Shown here piece by piece: positions 1 to 5,092 of a stretch of DNA of 12,865 nt (position 1 is its first letter; each line of letters opens with the position of its first letter). The DNA lies in assembly GCA_028292065.1 (NCBI GenBank), contig JAQGNC010000187.1, positions 1-12,865 on the forward strand. Reading direction: 5' to 3'. This stretch comes from Betaproteobacteria bacterium (GTDB lineage Bacteria; Pseudomonadota; Gammaproteobacteria; Burkholderiales; SG8-41). Position numbers and translations under genes: made by a program. Below the pieces are notes generated by a model. The model saw nothing but the letters and a program-made list of their open reading frames with translations, did not search any database and was not told the origin of the DNA.

Positions 1-243
1 ATGGTGCCGGCTCGCGCCCGGCTTGGCAGTGTGGTCACAGTGGATTTAGCGTCCGATCCCACTCGGTCAATCACAGTCGAAATCAACGACACAGGTCCGT
101 TCGCGCGCGCTGCGAACGGCAAAGCCGTTCGGCCGCTGCGGCCAGACCCGAAAATTGTCATTGACTTGACACCTGCCGCTATGAAAGCGTTGACAGGTAA
201 GGCCTATAATCGCGTTCCAGTAATCGTGAGAGTCCCGCAATGA
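1..243 (+). CDS. RlpA-like double-psi beta-barrel protein, 3' part
   Basis: The 80 visible residues match the RlpA-like double-psi beta-barrel fold. A leading LGSVVTV strand is followed by EINDTGPF (residues 27-34, equivalent to the family's R-x-NDRGPF) and then VIDLTPAA (53-60, equivalent to the IDLS-x-AA helix). Family members bind or cleave naked peptidoglycan glycans at the septum or in secreted effectors. The TAAH-type segment that normally precedes LGSVV is absent, so the gene very probably begins upstream of the window and the ATG at base 1 is not its true start. About 15 extra residues (AANGKAVRPLRPDPK) sit between the two motifs, which is unusual for RlpA. The stop overlaps the next start (ATGA), so the two genes are probably co-translated. 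The base composition is less GC-rich than the rest of the window. It could be a stand-alone envelope protein or the C-terminal domain of a larger secreted protein; the sequence here cannot decide. Confidence 0.7.
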   Translation: MVPARARLGSVVTVDLASDPTRSITVEINDTGPFARAANGKAVRPLRPDPKIVIDLTPAAMKALTGKAYNRVPVIVRVPQ

Positions 244-662
244 AAAACTGCCGTTCTTTTGGTTGTGCGCTAGTTCTTCTTTGTGCGAGTGCCACGTCGG
301 TTTGGGGTGCGGAGCTGCTTAAGTTGTCCATTCCAGCCGTAGCATTGGATCCCGGTGAGCGTGTCGTGGGTTTTCAGATACAGCTAAAGGGTGCCGCCGT
401 TCGCCGCATAACCAACGTGCCAGTGGGTTGGTCGCTTTCCATCGACAACGACGCATCATGGAACACGAACCTAAAGGCAACAGTTCGGGTAGGAGCAGCC
501 GCTCTCGGAGCAGATTTCTTGAGAGACTTTGTTACCGTAGAGAAGAATGAATTTGGAGACCTAACGTTCGACGCCAACGTTGTTGTGGCTGTAACTAAAG
601 ATTTTGTTCGTGAGCGCAAAATCGTGCTTAAGCGACAGCAACTACAAATCGCACCGCAGTAG
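240..662 (+). CDS. small secreted hypothetical protein
   Basis: This 140-residue protein has a typical Sec signal peptide: MKNCR, a hydrophobic core (FGCALVLLCASATS) and a likely cleavage near V-W-G/A at residues 21-24. The mature part of about 116 residues alternates hydrophobic and polar stretches and looks beta-rich. It has no cysteines after the signal region and no motif I recognise. Its ATG overlaps the stop of the RlpA-like gene (ATGA), so translation coupling and a joint periplasmic role are likely. By position it could be a partner or inhibitor of the preceding barrel protein, but this is inference only. Its lower GC (26 of 60 bases in 541-600) contrasts with neighbours such as tarD (43 of 60 in 1621-1680), suggesting acquisition from another source. 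Confidence 0.6.
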   Translation: MKNCRSFGCALVLLCASATSVWGAELLKLSIPAVALDPGERVVGFQIQLKGAAVRRITNVPVGWSLSIDNDASWNTNLKATVRVGAAALGADFLRDFVTVEKNEFGDLTFDANVVVAVTKDFVRERKIVLKRQQLQIAPQ

Positions 663-689
663 TGAGAAAAGGGGCCAGGCTTCATTTAA

Positions 690-761
690 AAACACAACGA
701 TGCGTTTGCGGACATGGTGAAGTCGGCCGTGATAGGCGGAACGGCCGCTGCACTAGGCTAA
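690..761 (+). pseudogene. C-terminal relic, possibly of an Rhs/haemagglutinin-type protein
   Basis: Between in-frame stops at 687-689 and 759-761 lies a 23-codon stretch ending DMVKSAVIGGTAAALG. Its pattern resembles the SAVVGGTASVLGGGKFANGA-like segment common near the C-terminus of Rhs and filamentous-haemagglutinin polymorphic toxins, without the rest of that motif. No start codon or ribosome-binding site supports it as an independent gene, and nothing upstream in this frame continues it. It would fit a deletion remnant of a polymorphic toxin locus, in keeping with the low GC of the flanking genes. The resemblance is from memory and short, so confidence is low. Confidence 0.25.
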
Positions 762-797
762 TGTGGCGACTCACAAATTCGCAGCGGAATGGAAGGC

Positions 798-840
798 CGT
801 TCGTGCTGAGCCCTTCGACATGCTCTGCTCAGGGCGAACG
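798..840. repeat. REP-like inverted repeat
   Basis: The left arm CGTTCGTGCTGAGC (798-811) pairs with the right arm GCTCAGGGCGAACG (827-840) with two mismatches over 14 bases, around a CCTTCGACATGCTCT loop. The wording (CTGAGCCCTTCGACATGCTC...AGGGCGAACG) is that of a dispersed intergenic palindrome found in many proteobacterial genomes. Only one copy is in this window. Such elements act as transcription-end or mRNA-stability hairpins or are passive repeats mobilised by REP-associated transposases. Confidence 0.6.
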
Positions 841-1004
841 GATTGTGACGCGAATTTGAGAATCACCTCACTAGCGCAAGGAGAAAGGCCGGCTGTATGT
901 CGCGATCGGTGAACCTCGCATAGGCGAACGCGCGCTTCGGGGGCGAGCAGGCAGCGGCCGGCCGGCCCCCATCCACAGACAAAAAGCCCACCGGCGGCGC
1001 ATGC

Positions 1005-1010
1005 TAAGAT
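1005..1010 (+). promoter_or_regulatory. possible -10 box upstream of tarD
   Basis: TAAGAT lies in the context GCATGCTAAGATCG about 40 bp before the tarD start. A similar context (GCATGCTAGAATCG) occurs before the dehydrogenase gene at 2845. No convincing -35 box is visible, so this is tentative. Confidence 0.3.
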
Positions 1011-1049
1011 CGCGCCCGTCCGCCCACCACCGCGCGTCCCCATCGAGCC

Positions 1050-2216
1050 ATGAAAATCACCGCTATCCGTTCGACGGTTGTGCCTATCGGTTCGGCGATC
1101 CGCAACGCCTACATCGACTTTTCCAAGATGACCGCGAGCCTCGTCGCGGTGGTCACCGACGTCGTGCGCGACGGCAGGCGGGTCGTCGGATACGGTTTCA
1201 ATTCGAACGGCCGCTATGCGCAGGCGGGCCTGCTCGGCGAGCGCTTCATCCCGCGCATCATGCAGGCTGATCCCGCCTCGCTCCTCACGCACGATGGCGC
1301 CAATCTCGACCCGCATCGCATCTGGGCGACCGCGATGGCGAACGAGAAACCGGGCGGCCACGGCGAGCGATCGGTCGCGATCGGCGTGCTCGACATGGCG
1401 GTATGGGACGCGGTGGCGAAGATCGAAGGCAAGCCGCTCTACCGCCTGCTCGCCGATCGCTACAACAACGGCCAGGCCGACGACAAAGTGTTCGTGTATG
1501 CGGCGGGCGGCTACTATTACCCGGGCAAGAACGTGACCGCGCTGCAGGACGAGATGCGCAAGTACCTCGACCTCGGGTATAGCGTGGTCAAGCTGAAGAT
1601 CGGGGGTGAATCACTCGCCGACGATCTGCGGCGCATCGACGCGGTGATCGAGGTCGTGGGCTCGGCCGATCGCGTCGCCGTCGATGCCAACGGCCGCTTC
1701 GATCTCCAGACTGCGGTCGAGTACGCCAAAGCGCTCGAGCCTTACGGCCTGTTCTGGTACGAGGAAGCGGGCGACCCGCTCGACTTCGATCTGCAGGCGG
1801 AGCTCGCGGTGCACTACACGAGGCCGATGGCCACCGGCGAGAACCTCTTCTCGATGCAGGACGCGCGCAACCTCATACGCCACGGCGGCATGCGCCCCGA
1901 TCGGGATTGGCTGCAGTTCGACTGTGCGTTGTCGTATGGGCTCGTCGAATACCTGCGCACGCTCGAGATGCTGGAAGAACACGGCTGGTCGTCGCGGCGC
2001 TGCATCCCTCACGGCGGGCACCAGATGTCGCTCAACATCGCTGCGGGGCTCGCACTCGGCGGCAACGAATCGTATCCGGACGTGTTCCAGCCTTTCGGCG
2101 GCTTCGCGGACGATACGCCGGTCGAGGAGAGCTACGTGCGGATGCCCGACGTGCCGGGCGTCGGCTTCGAAGCGAAATCGGCGCTGTATCGGGTGATGAA
2201 GCAGCTGGCGAGCTGA
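1050..2216 (+). CDS. tarD: D(-)-tartrate dehydratase (enolase superfamily)
   Basis: This 388-residue protein belongs to the mandelate racemase/muconate-lactonising branch of the enolase superfamily. It resembles the structurally characterised Bradyrhizobium D-tartrate dehydratase along its whole length: the N-terminal IRNAYIDF block, NEKPGGHGERS, YAAGGYYYPGK, DRDWLQFDCALSYGL and CIPHGGHQMSLNIAAG are all recognisable. Predicted catalytic and metal-binding residues are present: the KxK motif at K181/K183, Mg2+ ligands D212 (AVDANGRF), E238 (WYEE) and E264 (ATGENLF), and the catalytic base H321 (PHGGH). The expected reaction is dehydration of D-tartrate to oxaloacetate (via enolpyruvate-type tautomerisation) in the cytoplasm. 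Length matches the family (about 389). The start is the ATG aligned with the family N-terminus; the ribosome-binding site is weak. A long hairpin repeat follows about 30 bp after the stop. Annotation pipelines may give only the superfamily name. Confidence 0.9.
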   Translation: MKITAIRSTVVPIGSAIRNAYIDFSKMTASLVAVVTDVVRDGRRVVGYGFNSNGRYAQAGLLGERFIPRIMQADPASLLTHDGANLDPHRIWATAMANEKPGGHGERSVAIGVLDMAVWDAVAKIEGKPLYRLLADRYNNGQADDKVFVYAAGGYYYPGKNVTALQDEMRKYLDLGYSVVKLKIGGESLADDLRRIDAVIEVVGSADRVAVDANGRFDLQTAVEYAKALEPYGLFWYEEAGDPLDFDLQAELAVHYTRPMATGENLFSMQDARNLIRHGGMRPDRDWLQFDCALSYGLVEYLRTLEMLEEHGWSSRRCIPHGGHQMSLNIAAGLALGGNESYPDVFQPFGGFADDTPVEESYVRMPDVPGVGFEAKSALYRVMKQLAS

Positions 2217-2245
2217 AGTCGAAGCGGTCGCCACCGTCTGGGATT

Positions 2246-2379
2246 AAAGCTTTAACGCGAAGGACGCGAAGGACGCGAAGGAAGATCAAAAGCATTAACC
2301 AAGGAAGATCCAACGAAGCAACGGCAAAGTTATTTTTGTTTTTCCTTCGCGTCCTTTGCGTCCTTTGCGTTAAGGCTTT
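2246..2379. repeat. long inverted repeat with 9-bp-phased arms (copy 1); likely bidirectional terminator
   Basis: The arms at 2246-2283 and 2342-2379 are 38 bases each and pair throughout. The three non-Watson-Crick positions are all G-T, so as RNA the stem is continuous. Each arm carries three tandem copies of a 9-base unit (GACGCGAAG-like). The loop is 58 bases and AT-rich. The element sits between the convergent tarD and DUF2007 genes, where it could end transcription from both sides. A second copy, with a near-identical left arm, starts at 4101. Confidence 0.85.
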
Positions 2380-2412
2380 TCCGTTCCTTCGCGCGCCTTC
2401 GGGTCGATCGAT

Positions 2413-2733
2413 CTACGTCGTCGGCCGCGCGTGGCCGCAGCTCCAGCACTCGGTGAACTGACCCTCTAGTTTTTCTCCGCATCCCGGGCACGTCCAGGCC
2501 TGGCCGCCGTACTGGCGTGCGAGGCTGCCGCTCAGGAAGGCTTTCAGCAGCTCGTCCGCCTCGGTGAACTGCGTGTCGTCGGCGATCCACACCGAGCACA
2601 CGTCGGTCGGCAGCTCGCCCCAGCCGCTGGTGAGGTATTCGCCGCGCACTTCCGCAGTGATCCCGTGCGACATCAGGAAGCCGCGGATCAGGTGCGCTTC
2701 GACCGCGTGGCGCGCGGCGTGGAGTTGTTTCAT
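2413..2733 (-). CDS. DUF2007-like protein with C-terminal zinc ribbon
   Basis: This is a 106-residue protein read on the minus strand. Residues 1-70 have the DUF2007 ('putative signal transducing protein') layout: a helix with HAVEAHLIRGFLMSHGI, then strands (AEVRGEY...GELPT...SVWIADD) and a helix (ADELLKAFL). Residues 82-99 form a zinc ribbon, C82-x2-C85 and C96-x2-C99, which often follows DUF2007. Function is unknown; the fold is ACT/GlnB-like and a regulatory or binding role is assumed for the family. No clear Shine-Dalgarno precedes the ATG. Instead three tandem 7-mers (GTGAGGA/C, 2740-2760 on the + strand) sit directly upstream. The gene converges on tarD across the hairpin repeat. Confidence 0.75.
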   Translation of the reverse strand: MKQLHAARHAVEAHLIRGFLMSHGITAEVRGEYLTSGWGELPTDVCSVWIADDTQFTEADELLKAFLSGSLARQYGGQAWTCPGCGEKLEGQFTECWSCGHARPTT

Positions 2734-2739
2734 GCGGGC

Positions 2740-2760
2740 GTGAGGAGTGAGGCGTGAGGA
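2740..2760. repeat. three tandem 7-mers (GTGAGGA/GTGAGGC/GTGAGGA)
   Basis: Direct reading shows GTGAGGA, GTGAGGC, GTGAGGA in tandem, followed by the related GGCGTG. It lies 6 bp upstream of the DUF2007 start, where the ribosome-binding site would be expected. This is a simple-sequence repeat that could vary in copy number. Confidence 0.7.
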
Positions 2761-2844
2761 GGCGTGTGGGCAATGCGAGTTTCACCTGCATCATAAACCG
2801 CTGCGGCGTCGCCCGCAGGCGCAAGGCGCCGTGCCCCTGCATGC

Positions 2845-2850
2845 TAGAAT
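2845..2850 (+). promoter_or_regulatory. possible -10 box for the dehydrogenase gene
   Basis: TAGAAT occurs in GCATGCTAGAATCG, about 174 bp upstream of the GTG start. The context closely matches that at 1000-1012 before tarD. No good -35 is seen. If used, it would leave a long leader of about 165 nt in which I see no riboswitch. Confidence 0.3.
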
Positions 2851-3023
2851 CGTCGCGCCCTTCGAGCCGCATTCGCGCCGACCGCCATCGTGTGCTTTGC
2901 GCGCAAGTCATCCCGCGTATGCACGGCACGCGGCGCTTGACGCACTCAGGTGATCTTCCATTGCGTCTTCCTGCCGATCACCGCAAATTTTCAGCTTTAG
3001 AAGCACACAGCAACGGAGTCGAA

Positions 3024-4109
3024 GTGAACAGAGCACTCAAAATCGGAATCCTCGAAGGCGATGACATCGGTCTCGAAGTCGTCCCCGAAACCATCAAGGT
3101 GATGCGCGCCGCGGCGCAGAAGTGCGGGCTCGAGATCGACTGGCACCCGATGCCGATCGGGCGCACCGCGTACGACTCGCTCGGCTACACCCTGCCGCCC
3201 GGAACGCTCGAGAAGCTCGACACGCTCGACGGCTGGGTGCTCGGGCCGATCGGCCACCAGGCTTACCCCAAAGGCAAGCCAAACGCGATCAATCCGCATC
3301 CGATCCTGCGCAAGAAATACGACCTCTTCGCGAACATCCGTCCGGCCAAGTCGCTGCCGGGCCTGCCCGCGATCTACGACGACGTCGATCTCATCATCGT
3401 CCGCGAAAACAACGAAGGCATGCCCCCCGACCGCAACGTGTTCATGGGCAACGGCGAGTTCCGCCCCACCGAGGACATGACGATCGGCATCCGCGTGATC
3501 ACGCGCCAGGGGTCGAGCAAAGTCGCACGCGCGTCTTTCGAGCTCGCGCGCACCCGCCCTCGCAAGAAGCTGACCGCGGTTCACAAGGACACGGTGTTCA
3601 AGCTCGCGTGCGGGATGTTCGCCGAAGAGTGCCGCAAGCTCGCGAAGGAATACCCGGACGTCGCTTACGACGAAGTGCTCGTCGACACGATGGCGATGAA
3701 GCTCGTGATGAAACCGCAGCAGTTCGACGTGATCGTCACGACGAACACTTTCGGCGACATCCTGTCGGACGCCGCCGCGGGCCTGGTCGGCGGGCTCGGA
3801 CTTGCGCCGGGGCTGTCCGCAGGGCCCGAGCGCGCGATGGCGCAGGCGACGCACGGCTCCGCCCCCGACATCGCCGGCAAAGGGCTCGCCAATCCGTACG
3901 CGATGATCATCTCGGGCCAGATGCTGCTCGCGTGGCTCGGCCACAAACACGACGAGCCCAAAGCGGTCGAGGCGGCGGCGCTGATTCAGCGTGCGATGGG
4001 GCGGGTGATCGTCGAAGCGAAATCGCTCACGCCGGACCTGGGCGGCGAGGCCACGACGAGTCAGATGGGCGACGCGGTCGCTGCGGCGGTGGCTACGACC
4101 AAAGCCTGA
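3024..4109 (+). CDS. isocitrate/isopropylmalate dehydrogenase family protein
   Basis: This 361-residue cytoplasmic beta-decarboxylating dehydrogenase starts at a GTG preceded by GGAG (3015-3018) with 5-nt spacing. The frame stays open upstream to 2754, but those 90 residues are arginine-rich and not family-like, so the GTG is preferred. Family motifs are: ILEGDDIG near the N-terminus, LRKKYDLFANIRPAKS (95-110, substrate arginines), VRENNEG (126-132), VHKDTVFK (186-193, catalytic Lys188), VDTMAMKLV with D221, TTNTFGDILSD with metal ligands D245/D249, and HGSAPDIAGKGLANP (277-291). The D-I pair at 282-283 is the NAD+-type signature rather than the Lys-Tyr of NADP+ enzymes. Substrate is open: the loop before LRKK (NAINPHPI) is neither the LeuB nor the classical isocitrate type. 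Proximity to tarD and MmgE/PrpD suggests a hydroxy-dicarboxylic acid. The last codons and stop (Lys-Ala-TGA) lie inside the downstream repeat. Confidence 0.85.
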   Translation: MNRALKIGILEGDDIGLEVVPETIKVMRAAAQKCGLEIDWHPMPIGRTAYDSLGYTLPPGTLEKLDTLDGWVLGPIGHQAYPKGKPNAINPHPILRKKYDLFANIRPAKSLPGLPAIYDDVDLIIVRENNEGMPPDRNVFMGNGEFRPTEDMTIGIRVITRQGSSKVARASFELARTRPRKKLTAVHKDTVFKLACGMFAEECRKLAKEYPDVAYDEVLVDTMAMKLVMKPQQFDVIVTTNTFGDILSDAAAGLVGGLGLAPGLSAGPERAMAQATHGSAPDIAGKGLANPYAMIISGQMLLAWLGHKHDEPKAVEAAALIQRAMGRVIVEAKSLTPDLGGEATTSQMGDAVAAAVATTKA

Positions 4110-4214
4110 ACGCGAAGGACGCGAAGGACGCAAAGGAAGATCAAGGGACGCGAAGGTCGTATGAACGAACCCCTTGGCGTCCTTTCTTTTTCCCTGGCGT
4201 CCTTCCCTTTCTGC
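4101..4214. repeat. 9-bp-phased inverted repeat (copy 2), right arm degenerate
   Basis: The left arm (4101-4138) matches the left arm of copy 1 at 2246-2283 with few differences, and the following GATCAA is also shared. Three 9-base GACGCGAAG-like units are in phase. The right side (about 4173-4214: TTGGCGTCCTTTC...GGCGTCCTTCCC...CTGCTTT) is a decayed complement. The element supplies the terminal codons and stop of the dehydrogenase gene and lies just before the ModA-like gene. Confidence 0.75.
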
Positions 4215-4248
4215 TTTGCTCTTGTGGATTCATGAGGAGATATCGGCT

Positions 4249-4950
4249 TTGGCGACACTGAGAATACTGAGCGCCGGCGCGGCGCAGGCCGTGACCGAGC
4301 GCATCATCGATGCGTTCAAGCGGGATACGGGTCACGAGGTCATAGCCGATTTCGGCGCCGTCGGTGCGATGAAGAAGAAATTCACCGCGGGCGAGGCTGC
4401 GGACGTGATCACGCTGACTCAGCCGATGATCGAAGAACTGATCGCCGCCGGGCTCGTGCAGCCGGGCTCGCGCTTCGATCTCGGCAAGGTCGGCACCGGC
4501 GTCGCGGTGCGCGCCGGCACGCCGGTGCCGGACGTGTCGGCGGCCGACGCATTGCGCGCGCGCCTCCTCTCCGCGACGCGCATCGTGTGTCCCGACCCCG
4601 CCGTCGCGACTGCGGGCAAGGTCGTCATGTCGATGCTGGACAAGCTCGGCGTCGCCGATGAAGTCCGCGACCGCCTGCAGTTCTTTCCCAACGGCTACGC
4701 CGCGATGGCATGGCTTGCGCAGACCGTGGGCACGGGTGAGCTCGGCATCACGCAGGTGACCGAGATCCTGCCGAACAAGAACGTGGCGTACGCCGGGCCG
4801 CTGCCCGAAGAGTTTCAGATGAAAGCGGTGTATTCGGTCGGGCTCGCTTCGAAAGCGCCGCAAGCCGAGATTGCGAAGGATTTCATCGCGCGCTTCGGCG
4901 CGGCGTCTTCGAGGTCGCTGCTGGTCGACGCGGGATACGAGTTGAGCTGA
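4249..4950 (+). CDS. ModA-like substrate-binding domain protein, no signal peptide
   Basis: I place the start at TTG 4249, preceded by AGGAG (4235-4239) with 9-nt spacing, giving 233 residues that begin MATLRILSAGAAQAVTERI. The open frame extends up to an ATG at 4174, but that part lies in the repeat. The protein has the type-2 periplasmic-binding fold of the ModA (molybdate) family: an ILSAGA first strand, DFGAVGAMKKKFTAGEAADV (ligand loop and domain 1), TGVAVRAGTP, PDPAVATAGKVVMSML and GELGITQVTEIL. No secretion signal is visible from the chosen start, unlike transporter-associated ModA, and no permease or ATPase gene is adjacent. It may therefore act in the cytoplasm, perhaps binding an anionic metabolite. 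Substrate is unknown. Its 3' end is partly duplicated directly downstream (offset 87 bp). Confidence 0.75.
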   Translation: MATLRILSAGAAQAVTERIIDAFKRDTGHEVIADFGAVGAMKKKFTAGEAADVITLTQPMIEELIAAGLVQPGSRFDLGKVGTGVAVRAGTPVPDVSAADALRARLLSATRIVCPDPAVATAGKVVMSMLDKLGVADEVRDRLQFFPNGYAAMAWLAQTVGTGELGITQVTEILPNKNVAYAGPLPEEFQMKAVYSVGLASKAPQAEIAKDFIARFGAASSRSLLVDAGYELS

Positions 4951-4965
4951 TCGCTGCGTTTGGAT

Positions 4966-4983
4966 GCAGGCGAGGGCGCCTGC
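4966..4983. repeat. REP-like hairpin GCAGGCG-AGGG-CGCCTGC, copy 1
   Basis: A perfect 7-bp stem with a 4-base loop is followed by GCTAC. The unit (GCAGGCG..CGCCTGCGCTAC) is a familiar dispersed palindrome. It is repeated at 5054-5071. Confidence 0.7.
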
Positions 4984-5053
4984 GCTACCGTTGTTTCGAG
5001 GCCGCTGCTGCTCGACGCGGGATACGAGTTGAGCTGATCGGTGCGTTCCGGCT

Positions 5054-5071
5054 GCAGGCGAGGGCGCCTGC
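5054..5071. repeat. REP-like hairpin GCAGGCG-AGGG-CGCCTGC, copy 2
   Basis: This is identical to the copy at 4966-4983 and lies 10 bp upstream of the ribosome-binding site (AGGGGA, 5082-5087) of the MmgE/PrpD gene. It could affect that gene's leader or serve as the end hairpin of the upstream transcript. Confidence 0.7.
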
Positions 5072-5092
5072 GCTACAGTAAAGGGGAAACTG

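Larger units (their letters stand above)
663..1049. other. 387-bp intergenic stretch with relics and repeats
   Basis: No intact gene is visible between the secreted protein and tarD. In order it holds an AAAAGGGGCCAGGC-type segment (666-680) that resembles the dispersed motif often seen near REP elements, a short coding relic (690-761), a REP-like hairpin (798-840), about 150 bp without recognised content, and a possible promoter just upstream of tarD. Confidence 0.6.
4908..5076. repeat. 87-bp tandem duplication of the ModA-like gene 3' end
   Basis: The segment from TTCGAGG at 4908 to GCGCTAC at 4988 recurs at 4995-5076, offset by 87 bp (88 bp after a single-base indel). It includes the last 14 or so codons, the TGA stop and a downstream hairpin. 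Because 87 is divisible by three, the second copy is in the same frame: past the TGA at 4948-4950 the frame stays open and ends again in LLLDAGYELS-stop at 5035-5037. Confidence 0.85.

Noticed and set aside
2255..2283. CRISPR-like repeat
   Set aside because: The units are 9 bases long with no spacers and form arms of one hairpin.
2754..3023. N-terminal extension of the dehydrogenase
   Set aside because: The extra 90 residues are arginine-rich and without family similarity, while GTG 3024 has GGAG at the right distance and fits the family's first strand.
3024..4109. Tartrate dehydrogenase TtuC
   Set aside because: The dehydrogenase is adjacent to a tartrate gene, but its substrate loop and N-terminus do not look like TtuC from memory, so only the family was assigned.
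2997..4133. Long minus-strand open frame (378 aa)
   Set aside because: It is a shadow of the dehydrogenase gene; composition is dominated by Arg, His and Val and shows no domain.
4174..4248. N-terminal extension of the ModA-like protein as a signal peptide
   Set aside because: The stretch derives from the degenerate repeat, has no basic start followed by a clean hydrophobic core and cleavage site, and TTG 4249 has a better ribosome-binding site.
4948..5037. Selenocysteine or programmed readthrough at the TGA ending the ModA-like gene
   Set aside because: The open frame after the stop is explained by the 87-bp tandem duplication and the stop is at the natural end of the fold.
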